Positions 34,281-47,440 are shown, numbered from the stretch's first letter. The stretch: 64,000 nt of DNA from Kryptolebias marmoratus (GCF_001649575.2 NC_051444.1:19675240-19739239), one strand, 5' to 3'. The notes: generated from the letters alone by a model not told the origin. Numbers and translations are program-made.

Positions 34281-35040
34281 CTAATCTTGTTTATAGTGGT
34301 TAGCATTTATCCTTTTTTCTCCTTTTCTGCATTTTTTAAAATTTATGTGCAGTGACTCACAGTCAAAACTTATCATTTAAATAACAAAAAAAAAAAAGTT
34401 TTTAATTACGGCAGCAAAAAAATAAAATAAATTAAACTGGTTGTAATTACCAGATGCATTTGGGTTTATTAGAGTCCTACAGACAAAATAACATCGCTTC
34501 TGGACATACATAGACTCTCAGTTAAGTTTCTTTTAATCAGATTGTTAAATAGACTGTGCACATCAATTCATTTTGATCAATACACTCTTCTCCTTTTATG
34601 CTAAACCTGTTCAAATCTATTGGTATCTATGGTGAGAAATCAATGAGACCCCCTCCTTTCCTTGCACACTGCCAAACTTAGTTAATTAACTTACCCTATA
34701 CCTAAAACTTGCTCTCTACAACTCATCAGTACATCCTAAGCTTTGTCTCCTGCTGCTCTCCTCCCCTGCTCCTTTCTGCTGCCAGCTCTAATAACTTTTT
34801 CCCTCCTCCACAGTCTCTTTCTTACTTTTCCTTTATGTTATTGACTCAAACATGCTCCTTATTATTCAAAATGTCATTACTTTCAATACATGTCAGCATG
34901 AACTGAAACAACCAAATTGAAAAAAAAAACAGAAAAAGAAAATAAAATAATAATTATAAACAAAACAAGTCAGGGACATGTCATAATCAGTAAAATGTGT
35001 ACCAAAATGTCAGGTTGAACTCTATATGTTAAAAAAAAAG
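34281..35040. other. Intergenic AT-rich, no gene
   Basis: A-rich runs at 34,385-34,435 and 34,918-34,950, with a pyrimidine-rich stretch at 34,730-34,830. Nothing recognised. Confidence 0.45.
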
Positions 35041-35044
35041 TGTG

Positions 35045-35310
35045 ATAGAACAGGTTTCTGCTATAATTGGGCTAACTGTATAATGTCTTGGATTTCAGCA
35101 GAATAATGCTATTCTCAGAATCTTTAGCTATTAGTCAGGCGTGCATTCTGATTAGTATTTAAGGCTGGTGCCTGTCAGCCTGTCAATCTGTGGCACCCGC
35201 CTCACCTCAGTGGGTGTGACAGCCATCAAATGGGTTTGGTCTAGTGGCTGTTCAAGTCTGTGACAGAAAGTCCAGATTATTAGTCACCTCCTTCTTTGGG
35301 CACAACACAG
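35045..35310. promoter_or_regulatory. Candidate conserved noncoding element
   Basis: Unique sequence with GCTATAATTGGGCTAACTG, TCTGATTAGTATTTAAGGC and CAGCCTGTCAATCTGTGGC, then a GC-richer end. No frame and no repeats. Confidence 0.36.
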
Positions 35311-36005
35311 CTAACTCCTCTGACAGCTGTAGAAATGAAAAACTAATCAACCTGCCCATGCGTTGGCTGAGAACAATGTGACAACAAAAAGTGCATTCAG
35401 TTTATTAGCGCAATATGTCTCAGGAAACAGTGTCCCAGTGAGGTTAGGCATTAACCACAACAATACAGTAACAACAGAACATGTACTGGTGTCACTTTCT
35501 ACATAACCACTAGTTTGTATAAAGATGTGTTTCAGATTAATCTGTATTTGCACGTAGCTGGCAGATCACTGCATTTGAAGATGGGCTTGAAATGTCTTGC
35601 AGATACAGCAACTATGGGGCTCCAAATCTTGTTTTTGTTTTTTTCTTCTTCTTCTTCTTCTTTGTCCTTTCTTTCTTTTACCAGAAGAACTCAGGGGACT
35701 TTTTTTTTCTAATTAATAATTGGTATATGTGGCAGACACTTTGTGAGATTATCTAAAGTCATTAGAAAACAACCCCCCCTATAAATGAATCTTGAAAGAG
35801 AAAAAAGGCGACCAGCAATCCTGCAGGGATTGCACAGCCACACCAAAAAAAAAAAGAAAAAATATTCAGGAAATTTAATTGCAGCAACTACAAACATGTT
35901 CCTGGGAGTATTATATAATAGACTCTGTTCCAACATGAAATTAAAAGCAAATTTTCTTTTCTCCTGGCTGGAGTATTCTTAATGGAAAAAAAAATATTAA
36001 CGTTA
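35311..36005. other. Intergenic, no gene
   Basis: A (TTC)n stretch at 35,643-35,663, A-rich runs near 35,845-35,862, and unique AT-rich sequence. Nothing else seen. Confidence 0.45.
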
Positions 36006-36009
36006 ACAC

Positions 36010-36290
36010 CCCGAGTCTTGTTGTTTTCAGTGTCTTACTTCTTTGTTTGATGCTAAATTGCCACTTGTCCCAACTCCCGGTCGAACTCCATATGCATTTG
36101 GATTTTCATATATTGTCAATTTCACAGCCCAAAACAGCTTATCCCCTGCTGCAGCGTACCAAGAGTTTCCTTTGTTCTGTGTAAAATAACCGAAACAGGC
36201 AGCCGAGTGTGAAGTACTGTTTGATGACAAACACTGGGAAATACAGTGAAATGCGGTATCATGACAAATTAGAAGATGGAGCAATTTGCT
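36010..36290. promoter_or_regulatory. Candidate conserved noncoding element
   Basis: Balanced unique sequence with CCATATGCATTTGGATTTTC (an ATGCAT/POU-like core) and CCCTGCTGCAGCGTACC. No coding frame with domain similarity. Confidence 0.33.
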
Positions 36291-37895
36291 ACAGCTTTTA
36301 GATCCTATCTGTCAAATAAGATTAAAAAATAAGATGTAAGAGAACAAAGGGACATGGAAATCAAAAACAACGTGTTGAGAGTAACAAAAGAAGAGAAGGA
36401 CAGGAATGCATGGAAAGGGTTTGAGGAGAATGGAAAGCACCGGGACAAACACATCGAGGCTATTGATTTATTGGGGGGTATAGTCTTTGAGACGGGAGCA
36501 AGATTGATCAAATGGAAGGTTATCCTTACTCACAAAGGCAAGTTGTTTGCCAATACTTATCACAGCAAACTCAAAATGGTTCAAAGGATCGTTGACATTC
36601 ACCAACACTGCAAACCCTGTCGCAGGCCACTTCAGAAGATTCTTTTAGAGTACAGATGGTTTTGGAGTCCGTGCTTGCTGAAAGGCTGCAGAGTCTTTGG
36701 AGACAAATCAAAACACAGGCTCATAGTCTCTTATTAGCGTTAGAAGAAAACTAGAAGGTGAACTGATATATTAACTGCACAAGCACTGTAAGCTGTTATT
36801 TAAAGTGCATTTACAGCAAGGATGGGGAAACATTTATTTCCAGAGGGCCATTTTCACTTACTTAAAACAGTTAAAGAGCCACAAACTCAACTGTAAAATT
36901 ATTTTTCCAGACACTTACGTTGGAAGACATTTACAGGGATATTTTCTTCTTCCATACAGGCAGGTTTTTATCTTAACTATTTGTTGTGCTTAAGTGAAAG
37001 AAGACTCTGTAATCTACATACATGGGTATGTCAGACAAAATGCCTGTGAAATAATAAGTGACAAAATGTTTAAATGACATCCCATGACCATAGCATGTGA
37101 CATTTAGTTCAATAATCATGTGGCAGTTTTCATGAGTCACATGTTAATTTTGCTCACAAGAATTTATCCTATTTTTGATTTATTTATTTACATATATAAA
37201 ATCTGAGTCCAGCTATTGACAGGTAGTGTCACAACCAAAACTTCTCAACCAAAACAGAAAAAACACAAACACTGTGTAACACTTTTTGACAAATAAAGCC
37301 GAAAGAAAAAATGCCACTTATTTACAACAGCAGAAACTTTCACTGAACAAAACAGACTGGTCATCATTACCAGAAAAATGGTTGATCAAAAGCTGACTTT
37401 TGGACTGTCTGGTTGGAAAATTTCTGGCCCCTTGAACAAATTTTATTGATGACCCTGATTTAGTTTTTGCTGTTTTGAGACGTGACTCTTCAGTCCAGAT
37501 TTACCACATAAACACTGACAATGCTAACTAAGTTAAAACTTGAAAAAATCTTTCTGCAAAGCAGCTGTTTAACAAATTAATTGACAAACAGGTTGTACTG
37601 GAGGCTGGGTGTATAGAGCTGTACATAGTCTGGCATATAAAAACAATGTAAGGATGTGATCTGTGTTGGTAACTTGGTGAACAGACCCCTCACCCTTCGG
37701 GGCATCTGTTCCTTACCATCTGTAACATGAATATGCATAAAGCTGATTTTAGAAGTAAGAAACAGTGAAAGAAAAAATGTTCAGAGGATGTTTGAGCCTT
37801 CAAAGTATTCAATCGTAATGTGTTGAGGCATATGCATCATAGGCTGATGCAGGTGGTGCATACAGCTCTTCAATAGGAACAGTTGATGGAGAACA
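36291..37895. other. Intergenic, no gene
   Basis: Includes an open frame of 127 codons (36,354-36,737) with no recognisable domain, probably chance. The remainder is AT-rich unique sequence. Nothing else was seen. Confidence 0.45.
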
Positions 37896-37899
37896 CAGA

Positions 37900-38045
37900 C
37901 AGCGTAACAGTACCGTAATGATCAACACTGCTCTGCACCTGCTCACAGTCGCTTGGGGAAGTTTAGGCCTGTTGAGCATTTATTAATTTGCATTTGAGCT
38001 CATGTTGACAAGAATCACCACCGGTTCTACAGCCCTGATTGTTTC
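37900..38045. promoter_or_regulatory. Candidate conserved noncoding element
   Basis: GAGCATTTATTAATTTGCATTTGAGC near 37,974 carries adjacent homeodomain and octamer-like cores, in GC-balanced unique sequence. Confidence 0.3.
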
Positions 38046-38589
38046 ATCTTTAGGAAAATGGGAGCAAAATGAGGCACAAATAATTTAGGTGAACCAATAC
38101 CCGCCCTGCACATCCATCCTGCAGCTGTTATAGAACACTGCATTGGATGGAGGGGGTGAAAGTGAGGTGAAGGAGTCCAGGGTGTTCAAAAGACTGACAG
38201 GGAAGGTTTTGACATACTGATCTTTTTCATACTTTAGGTCATTATTCTCGATGCTATAAAATGATGCAATCATGTTCAAACAAGACAAAAAACACAACAT
38301 TTTAATCTATTTATCTATGTTGCACTGTTACACATCAACTGTTCATACATGAGCCACAAATTATTTATGAAATAAATTATATTGTCTACAATATTTAGTG
38401 GTTTTTTTGGACCTATTAATTTATTATAATTTAATACGAAGTGAAGTTTATGAATCCCAAATTAGATAAAAGATAAGTTTCTGATTCATGGATTTTGGAA
38501 TACTTCATCCTTGTCTTCACTCATTAAAATGTCAAAGTACTTTATGAAACCCTTTTTCTTTCCTTTTCTTTGTGCTAAGGATTTAATAA

Positions 38590-38800
38590 ATCACTCTGTT
38601 TGTCTCTGATTTAAAGTAACCACTGTTTTCAGCTCTCTGTGGATCGCTGCTTATTAGCCAGCTCCTGTTTTGGCTCCAGTCAAATACTAAAGTGTCAGTC
38701 GGGAAAACACAATTTCGACACGAAGCTGCTTACAGTAGATTTATTTTGTCGGAGTTCAGACAACTATTTAATGTGGCATTTTGCCAAAATATGTCCCATT
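38590..38800. promoter_or_regulatory. Candidate conserved noncoding element
   Basis: Non-repetitive stretch with TGGATCGCTGCTTATTAGCC and AATTTCGACACGAAGC in otherwise AT-rich surroundings. No frame. Confidence 0.3.
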
Positions 38801-40124
38801 TCTAGATGAGTGATGTTTTACATAAATAACTATCAAGATGCAAAATGTTTTTAAAAATCAATCTTCCTATTTAGTGTTATTATGGCTCTCTAAATAATTT
38901 AGGCCTGAAAATAACTGCTGTGTTAAGTGCTGTTGATGCCCCCTGTTGTACCACAACTCAAGCCTCTCATGGCTTGCAAAAACACAAAAACACATTAGCA
39001 ATTTCAGAAAAATGTTGGAAAGTAAATGAGAAAATATATTCTGTTTTTCCCATAGATTTTGCTGTTGTTATAAAAGGTTTAGTGCTTCTGCAAGTTACAG
39101 TCTGGCATCTGACAACTGCTGTAGAAGTTCTTGTTTGTATCAAATGTTTCAGTTAAAAAAATACAGATTAAAGTTACTATGATATTTTTAAAATGTCCTT
39201 TGCCAATGTAGCTCTGATAAATAATGAATCACTGTTATCCAATAATTGCAATTTGTCTATAACTTATTTATTTTTTAGATGTTAAAAAAAATATTTAAGG
39301 CAAATGTTCACTTACTGCACTTGATGAGTTGTCCCCTTTAAGAGTATGGCATTGTGGGAAATGTTGTTTTGAACAGTTGGAGACAGAATTGGTAAAATGA
39401 CTCCTAATGAGCCTTTGATTGTTTTTACTCAGGTTCTTGAAAAAACAAAATCAAATAAAAGGTTGCTGTTTAACAGAATATATAGCTATTTATTATTCAC
39501 TATGAATTTTCAATAAGGAATCTATTTTTTTTTTTTATTTTTACTGCATTATTAAAAAAATTGAAACATACACTAAAGACATAATATGAAAACAGGTTCA
39601 CATTCTTGACTTTGGGCACCACTAGTTGACATCATGTCTTGACTCAAAGAATTAAATCAGTTGTCAAATAAAGCTGAATTTTTACATCATAGGTCTGGAT
39701 GTGTCCAGAGAAAAAAAAACCTACATCTTACAGGACCTATAAATTTAATCTGTGTATTTATTTAGGCAGTAAGGTTTGATGGTAACAGAAATAAATTTGA
39801 TTCATAGCAGTAGCACTTGCTTACAAGAGCCATAAACTCACACTGCAGTAGCCTGTACTCCAGTTGCCACAGAGGATAAACCACCATTGCAGGACAGTTG
39901 CATATTAACACAGTTTGAAGAAGCTGAGGAATATAAAATGAGCTATTTTGTAAGAAAAAGGTTGTTCCACTTGAACACCTGTTCTCTGTGAATGACCAGG
40001 AGGAATTTGCATGCTGTTTCTGGAAGAACACATTTTTTATATAATTTTTTTTAAAGTAAGTTTTGTCTACCTCCATGAAAGGCTGGCAACCTTCAATTGC
40101 TCGTGTCTATGTGTGTGCATTAGT
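38801..40124. other. Intergenic AT-rich, no gene; one CTCF-like motif
   Basis: Unique AT-rich sequence. GATGCCCCCTGTTGTACC near 38,935 resembles a CTCF core on the minus strand. A T run lies near 39,524-39,537. Confidence 0.4.
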
Positions 40125-40216
40125 TTGTTGTCGATATGTTAGCAAAATACCTATGAACCAGTAAACAGAATTTAATGACACTCTCGGAAAGTAATCACTT
40201 TATGTTTATCTAAATG
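40125..40216 (+). repeat. Dispersed family of about 300 bp, left fragment of an interrupted copy
   Basis: It reads GTTAGCAAAATACCTATGAACC, then CACTCTCGGAAAGTAATCAC, the same words found in the family's other copies. The copy breaks off at about 40,216 and resumes at about 40,467. Confidence 0.6.
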
Positions 40217-40466
40217 GTGAACATTTATATAGTGAGTTTTTAAACTCTTCTGCAAGCCACTTTAAAAAGCTTTGCATTCACCTATTAAGACAGTGCTAAT
40301 ATATATGTCATACTCTCTATATAGCACTTTTTATACCTTATGTATGTATCAGTAAATGCTGGGACAACAAGTGTTTTGCCAAATGACGTATTGGCATGCT
40401 GCAGGGGCTGGAGATGAAACCCCCAACTCTCCAATTGAAAAACAACCTTTCCTACCAACTGGGCCA
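40217..40466 (+). mobile_element. Short nonautonomous element nested inside a repeat copy
   Basis: It interrupts the surrounding repeat between GTAATCAC... and CAAGTAATTAAC.... The left part reads ACATTTATATAGTG, GCAAGCCACTTTAAAAAGC and GCATTCACC. The right part reads GGCATGCTGCAGGGGCTGG, CCAACTCTCC and CCAACTGGGCCA. This matches the general plan of a very common fish repeat (left end like TTTATATAGC, right end like GAGCCACAG). A possible TCTA target duplication flanks it. Noncoding. Confidence 0.55.
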
Positions 40467-40945
40467 TTCTAGTCAGTGTCTGCAAGTAATTAACTTTTGG
40501 AGTCAATGCAATTTAAAATGCCATCATAACTTCATTAATCACTGGATATGAAAATAAATAAATAAACTTTGTAAATTTTACAGAAATTTAGCTAAAGTTT
40601 GGTGTGGTAGTAGCTGATAGTCATCCCCAAAACATACTCACCATATAAAGCATTGACAGTAACTGTTGAGGTCAACCCTGTTTGTCTGTCTGTCGTGTTC
40701 GCAACAAATCTCATGAATGACTGAATGAATTTTAATAAAGCTCTCAGAAAGTAATCACCGAATAGAAACCTACAAGTAATACTTATTATGTGTCAAAAAT
40801 ATTCAAGATGGCCAACACATACAAACTATCTTTAGAAAACACAAAAATGGTTATAACTCAGTCAGTTTTACAGATATTGATCTAATGTTAGGAGTGGCAG
40901 TAGCTGAGAGTCATCCTTATCACATACTGTGGGCAGTAACAAATT
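40467..40945 (+). repeat. Dispersed family of about 300 bp, tandem-like units
   Basis: Two successive units share GTGGTAGTAGCTGATAGTCA (near 40,604) and GTGGCAGTAGCTGAGAGTCA (near 40,893), with AAAGTAATCACCGAATAG and CAAGATGGCCAAC in between. The unit spacing is near 290 bp. No coding capacity. The family is unnamed here. Confidence 0.65.
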
Positions 40946-41415
40946 GCTTGAGATTTTTGTTTAAATTATTGATCTGCAAGGTAGCAGGTAATATGCATAC
41001 TTTCAATAAATGATAGTTTATTTTTCCACAAGCAAATCTCCTGTCACCTTCATTGTTTTTTTTATGGTAAATACACAAATTCTGAAAACAAAAATATACT
41101 TCATAAACCCAAAATGTTCAACATCAGTTGCAGTATTTCTGATCGATGGAACAGACCATTAAAATACATCTGCACAATAATACACATTAAGAATATGTAA
41201 GGTTTTTACATAAAAGTAGACACTGAGTAGTCATTGAGGAGTTTATTATGGGCATTCACTGTATCAGACATAGAGGTAACAACTGTAGTATTTACTTTAA
41301 AATGCATATAAAATATAAGTATGTGATAATGCACTACACATAAAGCTGATGAAAAGATGCCCATCATTGTTTTTAGTTATTTTTGGATTTTTATAGTCGC
41401 TTCAGTTATTTCTGT
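40946..41415. other. Intergenic AT-rich, no gene
   Basis: Unique AT-rich sequence; nothing recognised. Confidence 0.4.
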
Positions 41416-41419
41416 TGTA

Positions 41420-41965
41420 GGTGATTAAATTAGAAATCCTCCGCAGCCTGAATCTTCTCTCTGAGAGAAGCGCCAGGTGTTTCACAGATAGAGTAATTTG
41501 TCATCTGGTATGTTCTCATTCTGTGTAGGCTGCGATATTATAGGAAAAGTCTCACAGTTTCCACTGCAGGCGCTTGTGTCACGCTCATCACGTTTGACAG
41601 CTGTTCAAACTTCACCGCATCTGCTTATTTGGAGGAAAAGTCTGCTGCTATCATTAGCACACTCTCAACATTGCCATATTGGCCCTTTTTGCATCTGTTC
41701 TCAGAAGTAAAGTGTAACTGATGGTATTATCTAAAGCCGTGATTCAATAATCTGGCTAATCCGATGGGACTTCTCAGAACTGGATGTTGTAGGACTAAGC
41801 ACACGCTGCGCTCTCAGAAAAGTAAGTAGCATCAGAGTCAAGACTCGAAATTACGGCGTGCAGGATAAAACTATTTTGGGGATTAAAAATATTTCACTCG
41901 GAAAATTAACAAACATCCACTGCAGTCACGTTTGATGGCAGCACAGATGAAGAGCACAATGCTGA
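41420..41965. promoter_or_regulatory. Strong candidate conserved noncoding element
   Basis: More than 500 bp of GC-balanced unique sequence in AT-rich surroundings: GGTGATTAAATTAGAAATCC, TCACGTTTGACAGCTGTTC, GCCGTGATTCAATAATCTGG and GGCTAATCCGATGGG. It includes an OTX/PITX-type TAATCC core and an E-box CAGCTG. Among the best enhancer candidates upstream of cdh8. Confidence 0.43.
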
Positions 41966-44900
41966 ACCTCCAAAAGAAAGAGTGAGGCAGAATAGAAAAC
42001 AATTTCAGATATTTCCCATTAAACACAAACAGCAGTCATGCAGTGTGGCGGCGATTAAAATGCATGCTTGTTACGAGGACGGGTTGGATTGGAGGGCTCC
42101 ACTGGATGTGGAGAGTGGCTATGTTTAGACTGGAGGAAAACTAAGGTCATAAGAAGCTTTGGGGTGAAAAAAGAAAAAAAAAACGTATACCACCTCCTAC
42201 CCTCCATCCCTTATTGCTTCACACTTTCCTGCAAACCCTGCCATTTCAGAGATTTATAAATAGTGTTAAGCCTGTTCTTGGCTCTCTTGTCGTTATGGGC
42301 CGCTCAGTTTGAGTGGCGGTTGTCACAGACAATTTCTATCACACTTTTATAGAAAAAGGCTGTTCGCTGAGGAGAAGAAAATTCTCTTTGAGGAGGCAAA
42401 GTCTTAGTCGGAAGAAAATTGGGGACAACAAATGCTGATCTTTGTTGGCAAGTCAATGCGTGTTCTATAAATATTCTAATTTTACTCAAGTCTTCAAAGC
42501 TTTCATGCATCTTTTATTTGAAGCAGTTGATTTTATTGTTAAGATGACAAAATCAGAAATTCCAGACTACAGTCTGCAGTTAGGAACATGTTCACACCCA
42601 CTAAATGATAACGTGTAAACACCACATGTCAGGCAATTGTGCAATATAGGAAGAGAAACTAAGCCTGGCTGTATTAATAAAACACTTAGACTACATGTAT
42701 CATGTTCCTAATAGCCAGGAGGGTAAAACAAGTCCTAAAAACAAAGCTGTGATGTATATTTTAGAGCACTGTTTGAAGTTTTAGTCAGAAACTAGATCCA
42801 GAATTTGACAAGCATTGGGGAATAGAAGCCAAAACAACAGCAGCAAAAATAAATGGCAAAAGTCCTTTACGTCGAACTTTTGGAGAAGTAAGGGATGTAA
42901 TTGGCAGAAGATGTCTTGAGTGTGAGGCTTTGCGTTTAGTAGAAGTTCTCAATTCACTTTGACAGAGTTAAGATTCATGCACATACTGCAATGACTAAAA
43001 AATGCTCTGACTCTGCAGAGGGTGCACAGAGTAGATCTTTGCCCTCAGGTCCAAGACGAGCCTTGAGATCCATTCAGCTCTGAAGTCTGCTTCACTGATA
43101 CTTTTCAACTTCTTTTATTTTATTTTTTTTGCCTGTTAGCTCAATGACAAAACACATGATATCGTTGCCTACATTTCTCAATACATTTTACACACATTTC
43201 TGATCTATTGTAAATTCTACATGTTGCATTAAGTGAAGCAGTTTGATAGGATCACCCTAAAGACTATTGAAGATTCCTAGTCTTTGTGTAATGGCTTTCA
43301 GTAATCTTGAGGCACAGAGTGCTACTTTTAACTCTACAGTGGCTTTAAGAATAACTTGCTTTTGAAGCTCTCAGAGGGTTATCGGAACTGGAAACCTCCC
43401 CAAAAGAAAACATAACTTTAATGGCTTTTTTCTAGTTGAATTTCTGTGATGTGATGTAATGACCCTGCAGGTGATAGACAATAAAAAAAAAAATCACATA
43501 ATTTCTCAGTAGCGTATAAACTCCATTACCACAAAGCTTTATTGTCACTCCAGTCTGCTGTTTTGTTCTAGTTTTCAAAGTTAAGTTAAAAAGTGCTCAC
43601 AAGTTGTTTTTTAATCAATGAATCCTTGTACAATATACAAACCAATTACCATAGAATTTTTTTTTGTTGTTGTTGTTGTTGTTGTTGTTTTCCCAGATAC
43701 ATACTTTAACCCTAAGCAAAATAATAAGAGGAGTTACATTTAGCCTGATCAGTCAGATCTTGCTCTGTGGTTATGTTTATTGTGTTCATTAAATATTTTT
43801 GGCCGGTAACAATTACAGACCCATTATCATAACAGTATTTTTAAAATGTTTTTGTTGTTTTCAATAATTTAATAAAACCTTACTAACTGTAACTTTTTGT
43901 ATTTGTATTTTATATTTATTTGATCAGTGTCATTTTCTATTAATATTTTGTCTGAACATCCATTTCATGACCCATCAGTTCAATCACTTTTTGCCATAAA
44001 ACTTGTTTGAAAGTATTCCTTCATAACTTGTTTTGTGACCTGTTAATAATGTAAATAAATCCCCTATACAATATATTTAGAGCACAGTTGTACATTGACA
44101 GGGTGAAATCTGAAGCAAAGACTGAACTAAACAATGCATGAAAAGATCCACTCATGAATCTACAAATCATGCTGTGGCAATGAACGAAAGCAGGCCAAAA
44201 TAAATGTACTAGAGCCAGTGATAATGTGAGTAGCATTAGGTGAGTTAACACAAACAATAAAATAAACCTCAACACCTTTACATGACCATGTTTGTTTAGT
44301 TTGTTGCTGTTTTCTCAACTCAACAGCGTGTTACTATGGTAATGCATGTCTGTTGATGATGACTGTTGTTATGCTGAGGCTGCTAAATGTATCAGTTCAC
44401 ACAAGTTGAGTAAAGTTTTGCACGAACTAGACATGATGATCAGGCACACTAGACATAATGGTGTAGTAAACGTTCACACATTTTTCATGCAAAAGTGTAG
44501 GAGTTTACTAGCAGCCCTGGTAGTGTTCTTTCACACTGCTGTGTTGTTTTTGAGGAAAAACTCATTTTTTTAAGTCTGAAAAATGATTAATAATAGTCCT
44601 CATTTGACTAGCAATTAGTATCGCGACTTATGCCCTTTATTCTATGACTGATGTCATGGCTGATAAGGTACTAACTACTGATAACTAATTGACAAAATAT
44701 CTCAACAAAAATTATTAGATTATCCCCTTAATTGGTAATGTTTAGGGGCACAAACAACTAACCTACACATTTGTACAGATTTGAGAAACTGTGTGGTCTG
44801 TATAACAAAAAAAATATTCTACTGTTAAAATTATGCTTTTTTTTCCTTTCTCATACATTTCCATGTTCATCAAAAATTCATTAGATTCCCTACAGAACAC

Positions 44901-45335
44901 TGAACCCAGTCAAACCAGCTACAAGAATTTTAAAACCAACAGTTTTGTGCAGTTTCAAGGAATCTGCTTTTCATGCAGCACAGACCTTAGCTGTATGATG
45001 TGGAAATTCAGCAAGAACAGCAAACCATTTAGCTGTCATTGCGATGAAGTATGTTTTTTTAGTGAATTGTCAGTTCTGGATGTTTTAGCTTTTTTTTTTT
45101 TTTTTCTCCAGTGTTCATGTTGAACAGGAAGTGACAAATGGCACCAACTTCACAACTCTTTGTAGACATTTTCGCCCAGGCCCTTTCTTTCGTGTGTCAA
45201 AACATGAACAGTGAAAAATGATGCTAATACAACAAGACTGCCCACACCGCATCAAGAAAAGAGAAGGAAACAAAAAACAAAAACAAACAAACAAACAAAA
45301 ATACTACATGTCTTCACAAGACCCTCTGATCCCCC
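41966..45335. other. Intergenic, no gene
   Basis: AT-rich unique sequence. A (TTG)n microsatellite lies at 43,664-43,690. A-rich runs at 42,170-42,183 and 43,481-43,493, and a T run near 45,092-45,106. The patch 42,240-42,520 is balanced and could be regulatory. No exon seen. Confidence 0.45.
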
Positions 45336-45339
45336 CCAC

Positions 45340-45480
45340 CTCCCATTTAGAGTAATTGCTCCTTGTAAAAAAGATCGAGCCCCGGACGGAGCAGGGGTGG
45401 TGATACCCCTAATGAAGATGAATATTCAGCTGCGTTAGAAAGGCTTTTGGAAGCCTGCCCAGTCTGCACTTGCTGTTCCA
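45340..45480. promoter_or_regulatory. Candidate conserved noncoding element
   Basis: TTTAGAGTAATTGCTCC, then a CpG-bearing middle, then CCCTAATGAAGATGAATATT. Unique sequence directly left of a G-quadruplex motif. Confidence 0.32.
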
Positions 45481-45496
45481 GTCAAATTGGCAGCAA

Positions 45497-45520
45497 GGGG
45501 TGGGTGGGTGGAGGGAGGGG
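45497..45520 (+). other. G-quadruplex motif
   Basis: Five runs of three or more G separated by loops of 1, 1, 4 and 1 nt. Short loops predict a stable quadruplex. Confidence 0.75.
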
Positions 45521-45524
45521 CTCA

Positions 45525-47200
45525 TAGCACTCGACTGAAGTGGGGAAGTTGGTTGGAAGGGGGTCGTGGAGATGATTTAGCTGGCAGACAGGCAGGGGAG
45601 ACATAAACACCATCTTTGGAAAATTAAACATTGCATTAACTGCTAACCATGTCTCAATCAGACAGGTAAAGGAAATAACACTACTCCAAATCTAACAGTA
45701 CAATGCTCTGCTGGATAGTTCTGCAGGTATTCACATGGATGTTACTATGTCATTTACCACCCAAGTAAACATAGCAACATCACTTCCCTAATGTAGCTTG
45801 ACTGGTCCGAATGTCAGAAACTGGAACAGTGGGGGAACACTGAATACACAAAGGTCTTTTTTTGTTGTTTTGTTTTTTTAAATCATTTTAGCCTTGTGTC
45901 CACACAGAAACAGTGACTTAACCACCCCAAAACTGAAAATGAAAATGCAATCCAGAGTGAAAAATTCACCCCTTTTGTGTGTTTTTGTCTAAAAAGTCTA
46001 AATGCGACCTATCGAAAACAATTATGTCATCGCCCCGCTTTAACCTATAACCGCCAGTCCATCAGATGTAACAACAACAACAATAGTAATGGATGATTTT
46101 ATGTTTGCATTGGTGGTGCAGGTGATACAGAACCTAGTTGCCCAACTACAGCACACACTTTGTATAATGTCTTAGTTTAGTTAGCAAAGCTAAAAGCAAG
46201 ATAAACATTAACGTACTCCACAAACAGTACTTGACCCACAGCAAATGAGATCTAACCAAGGAATAGGGGAATAACTTTAAGTTTGGTGTTTACAGTTTGT
46301 GTTCTGTATCATGTAAGGTTTATGTGCATACGCCACAAGTTGTTTCCTGGTTTTGGTGTATTTTTGGGGGCAGCCTTAATTCACCACAAACAGGTTTTGG
46401 GTCATTTTTGGTGTTTTCATTTAGATGAACACATTTCTAGAAACGGAGCAGTGTTTATAACGATACTTTTAGAAATTGGAAATGAAAAAAAAAACAGATT
46501 CAGAAAAAGAGTTTCCATGTAGCTAAGGCCTAATTTTATAGATAGTCAGTGTACATGCAGACACCAGCAGGGGATTTTTAGATATCTTCAATAAATTCTA
46601 TCCATCCATTCAGGTATTACTATTCAAGATTTGCATCAAAGTCTCTTCAGTAACATCAGTGATAGTATGGAATTGATTTTGCCATCTTCGAATATTAAAC
46701 TAACCATGTTTATTTCTTGTTGTGAGATAATGTCTTCTAAAATAAACAATAAAGTCAACAAAGATGCAATGTCTTGCTGTGATACTGTATAATGTTCCAA
46801 TCATTCAAACAAAAACGTTTTGTCATTGAACCATTTTTAAATGATTCAGATTAAAGAAATAAGTGGATTATAAGTGGAGATATAAACCTGTTTAGAGAAA
46901 AGACTGGAACCTAACTGATTACTCCAAAATGCTGTCAATATTTCATGCCAGGTAAACCCCAGTGTATTATTATGCTATTTTCAAATACACAACATGATTT
47001 ATTGTGTTTTTGTATGTATGATGGTATTTTCTTTCTTAATTTACATTATAGTCACACTAACAGCCTCAGTTTAAGACATAGTACTAAAATTATAATAGTA
47101 GAGATACTATATGCTAGTAGCACAACTCGATAGCGTCTGCATGACTATCAATTTCATTTTCCCTGTCCTTATTCGCATGTGCATCTGTGAAATATATAAC
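45525..47200. other. Intergenic, no gene
   Basis: AT-rich unique sequence with A/T runs. Nothing recognised. Confidence 0.45.
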
Positions 47201-47204
47201 TTTT

Positions 47205-47440
47205 AAATTTTAGAGTTGGCTGCGATAAAGCCATTTTTGTGTTTACTATAGTTGATTAGCTGTGACACTAAACTTGAATCAAGTTGACTTCAAAAGTTAG
47301 TCAGTTGTAGATGTACGTCTAGTGATCACTTCCAGAGAGTTTATTAAAATCCAACCAGTGGTTCATGAGATATTTTGCAAACTAAGACAGACACAGGCAA
47401 TTACATGATCACCTACCTTTTATAGTAGTAGGCGTTAATA
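47205..47440 (-). repeat. Dispersed family of about 300 bp, minus-orientation copy
   Basis: Reverse complements of the family words appear in order: AAAGCCATTTTTGTG, GTTGACTTCAAAAGTTAG, AGTGATCACTTCCAGAGAG, CCAGTGGTTCATGAGATA and CACCTACCTTTTATAGTAG. It faces the plus-orientation copy at 47,985-48,480. Confidence 0.65.

Noticed and set aside
36354..36737. 127-codon plus-strand frame
   Set aside because: No recognisable domain, no repeat signature and no clear splice sites; probably chance.
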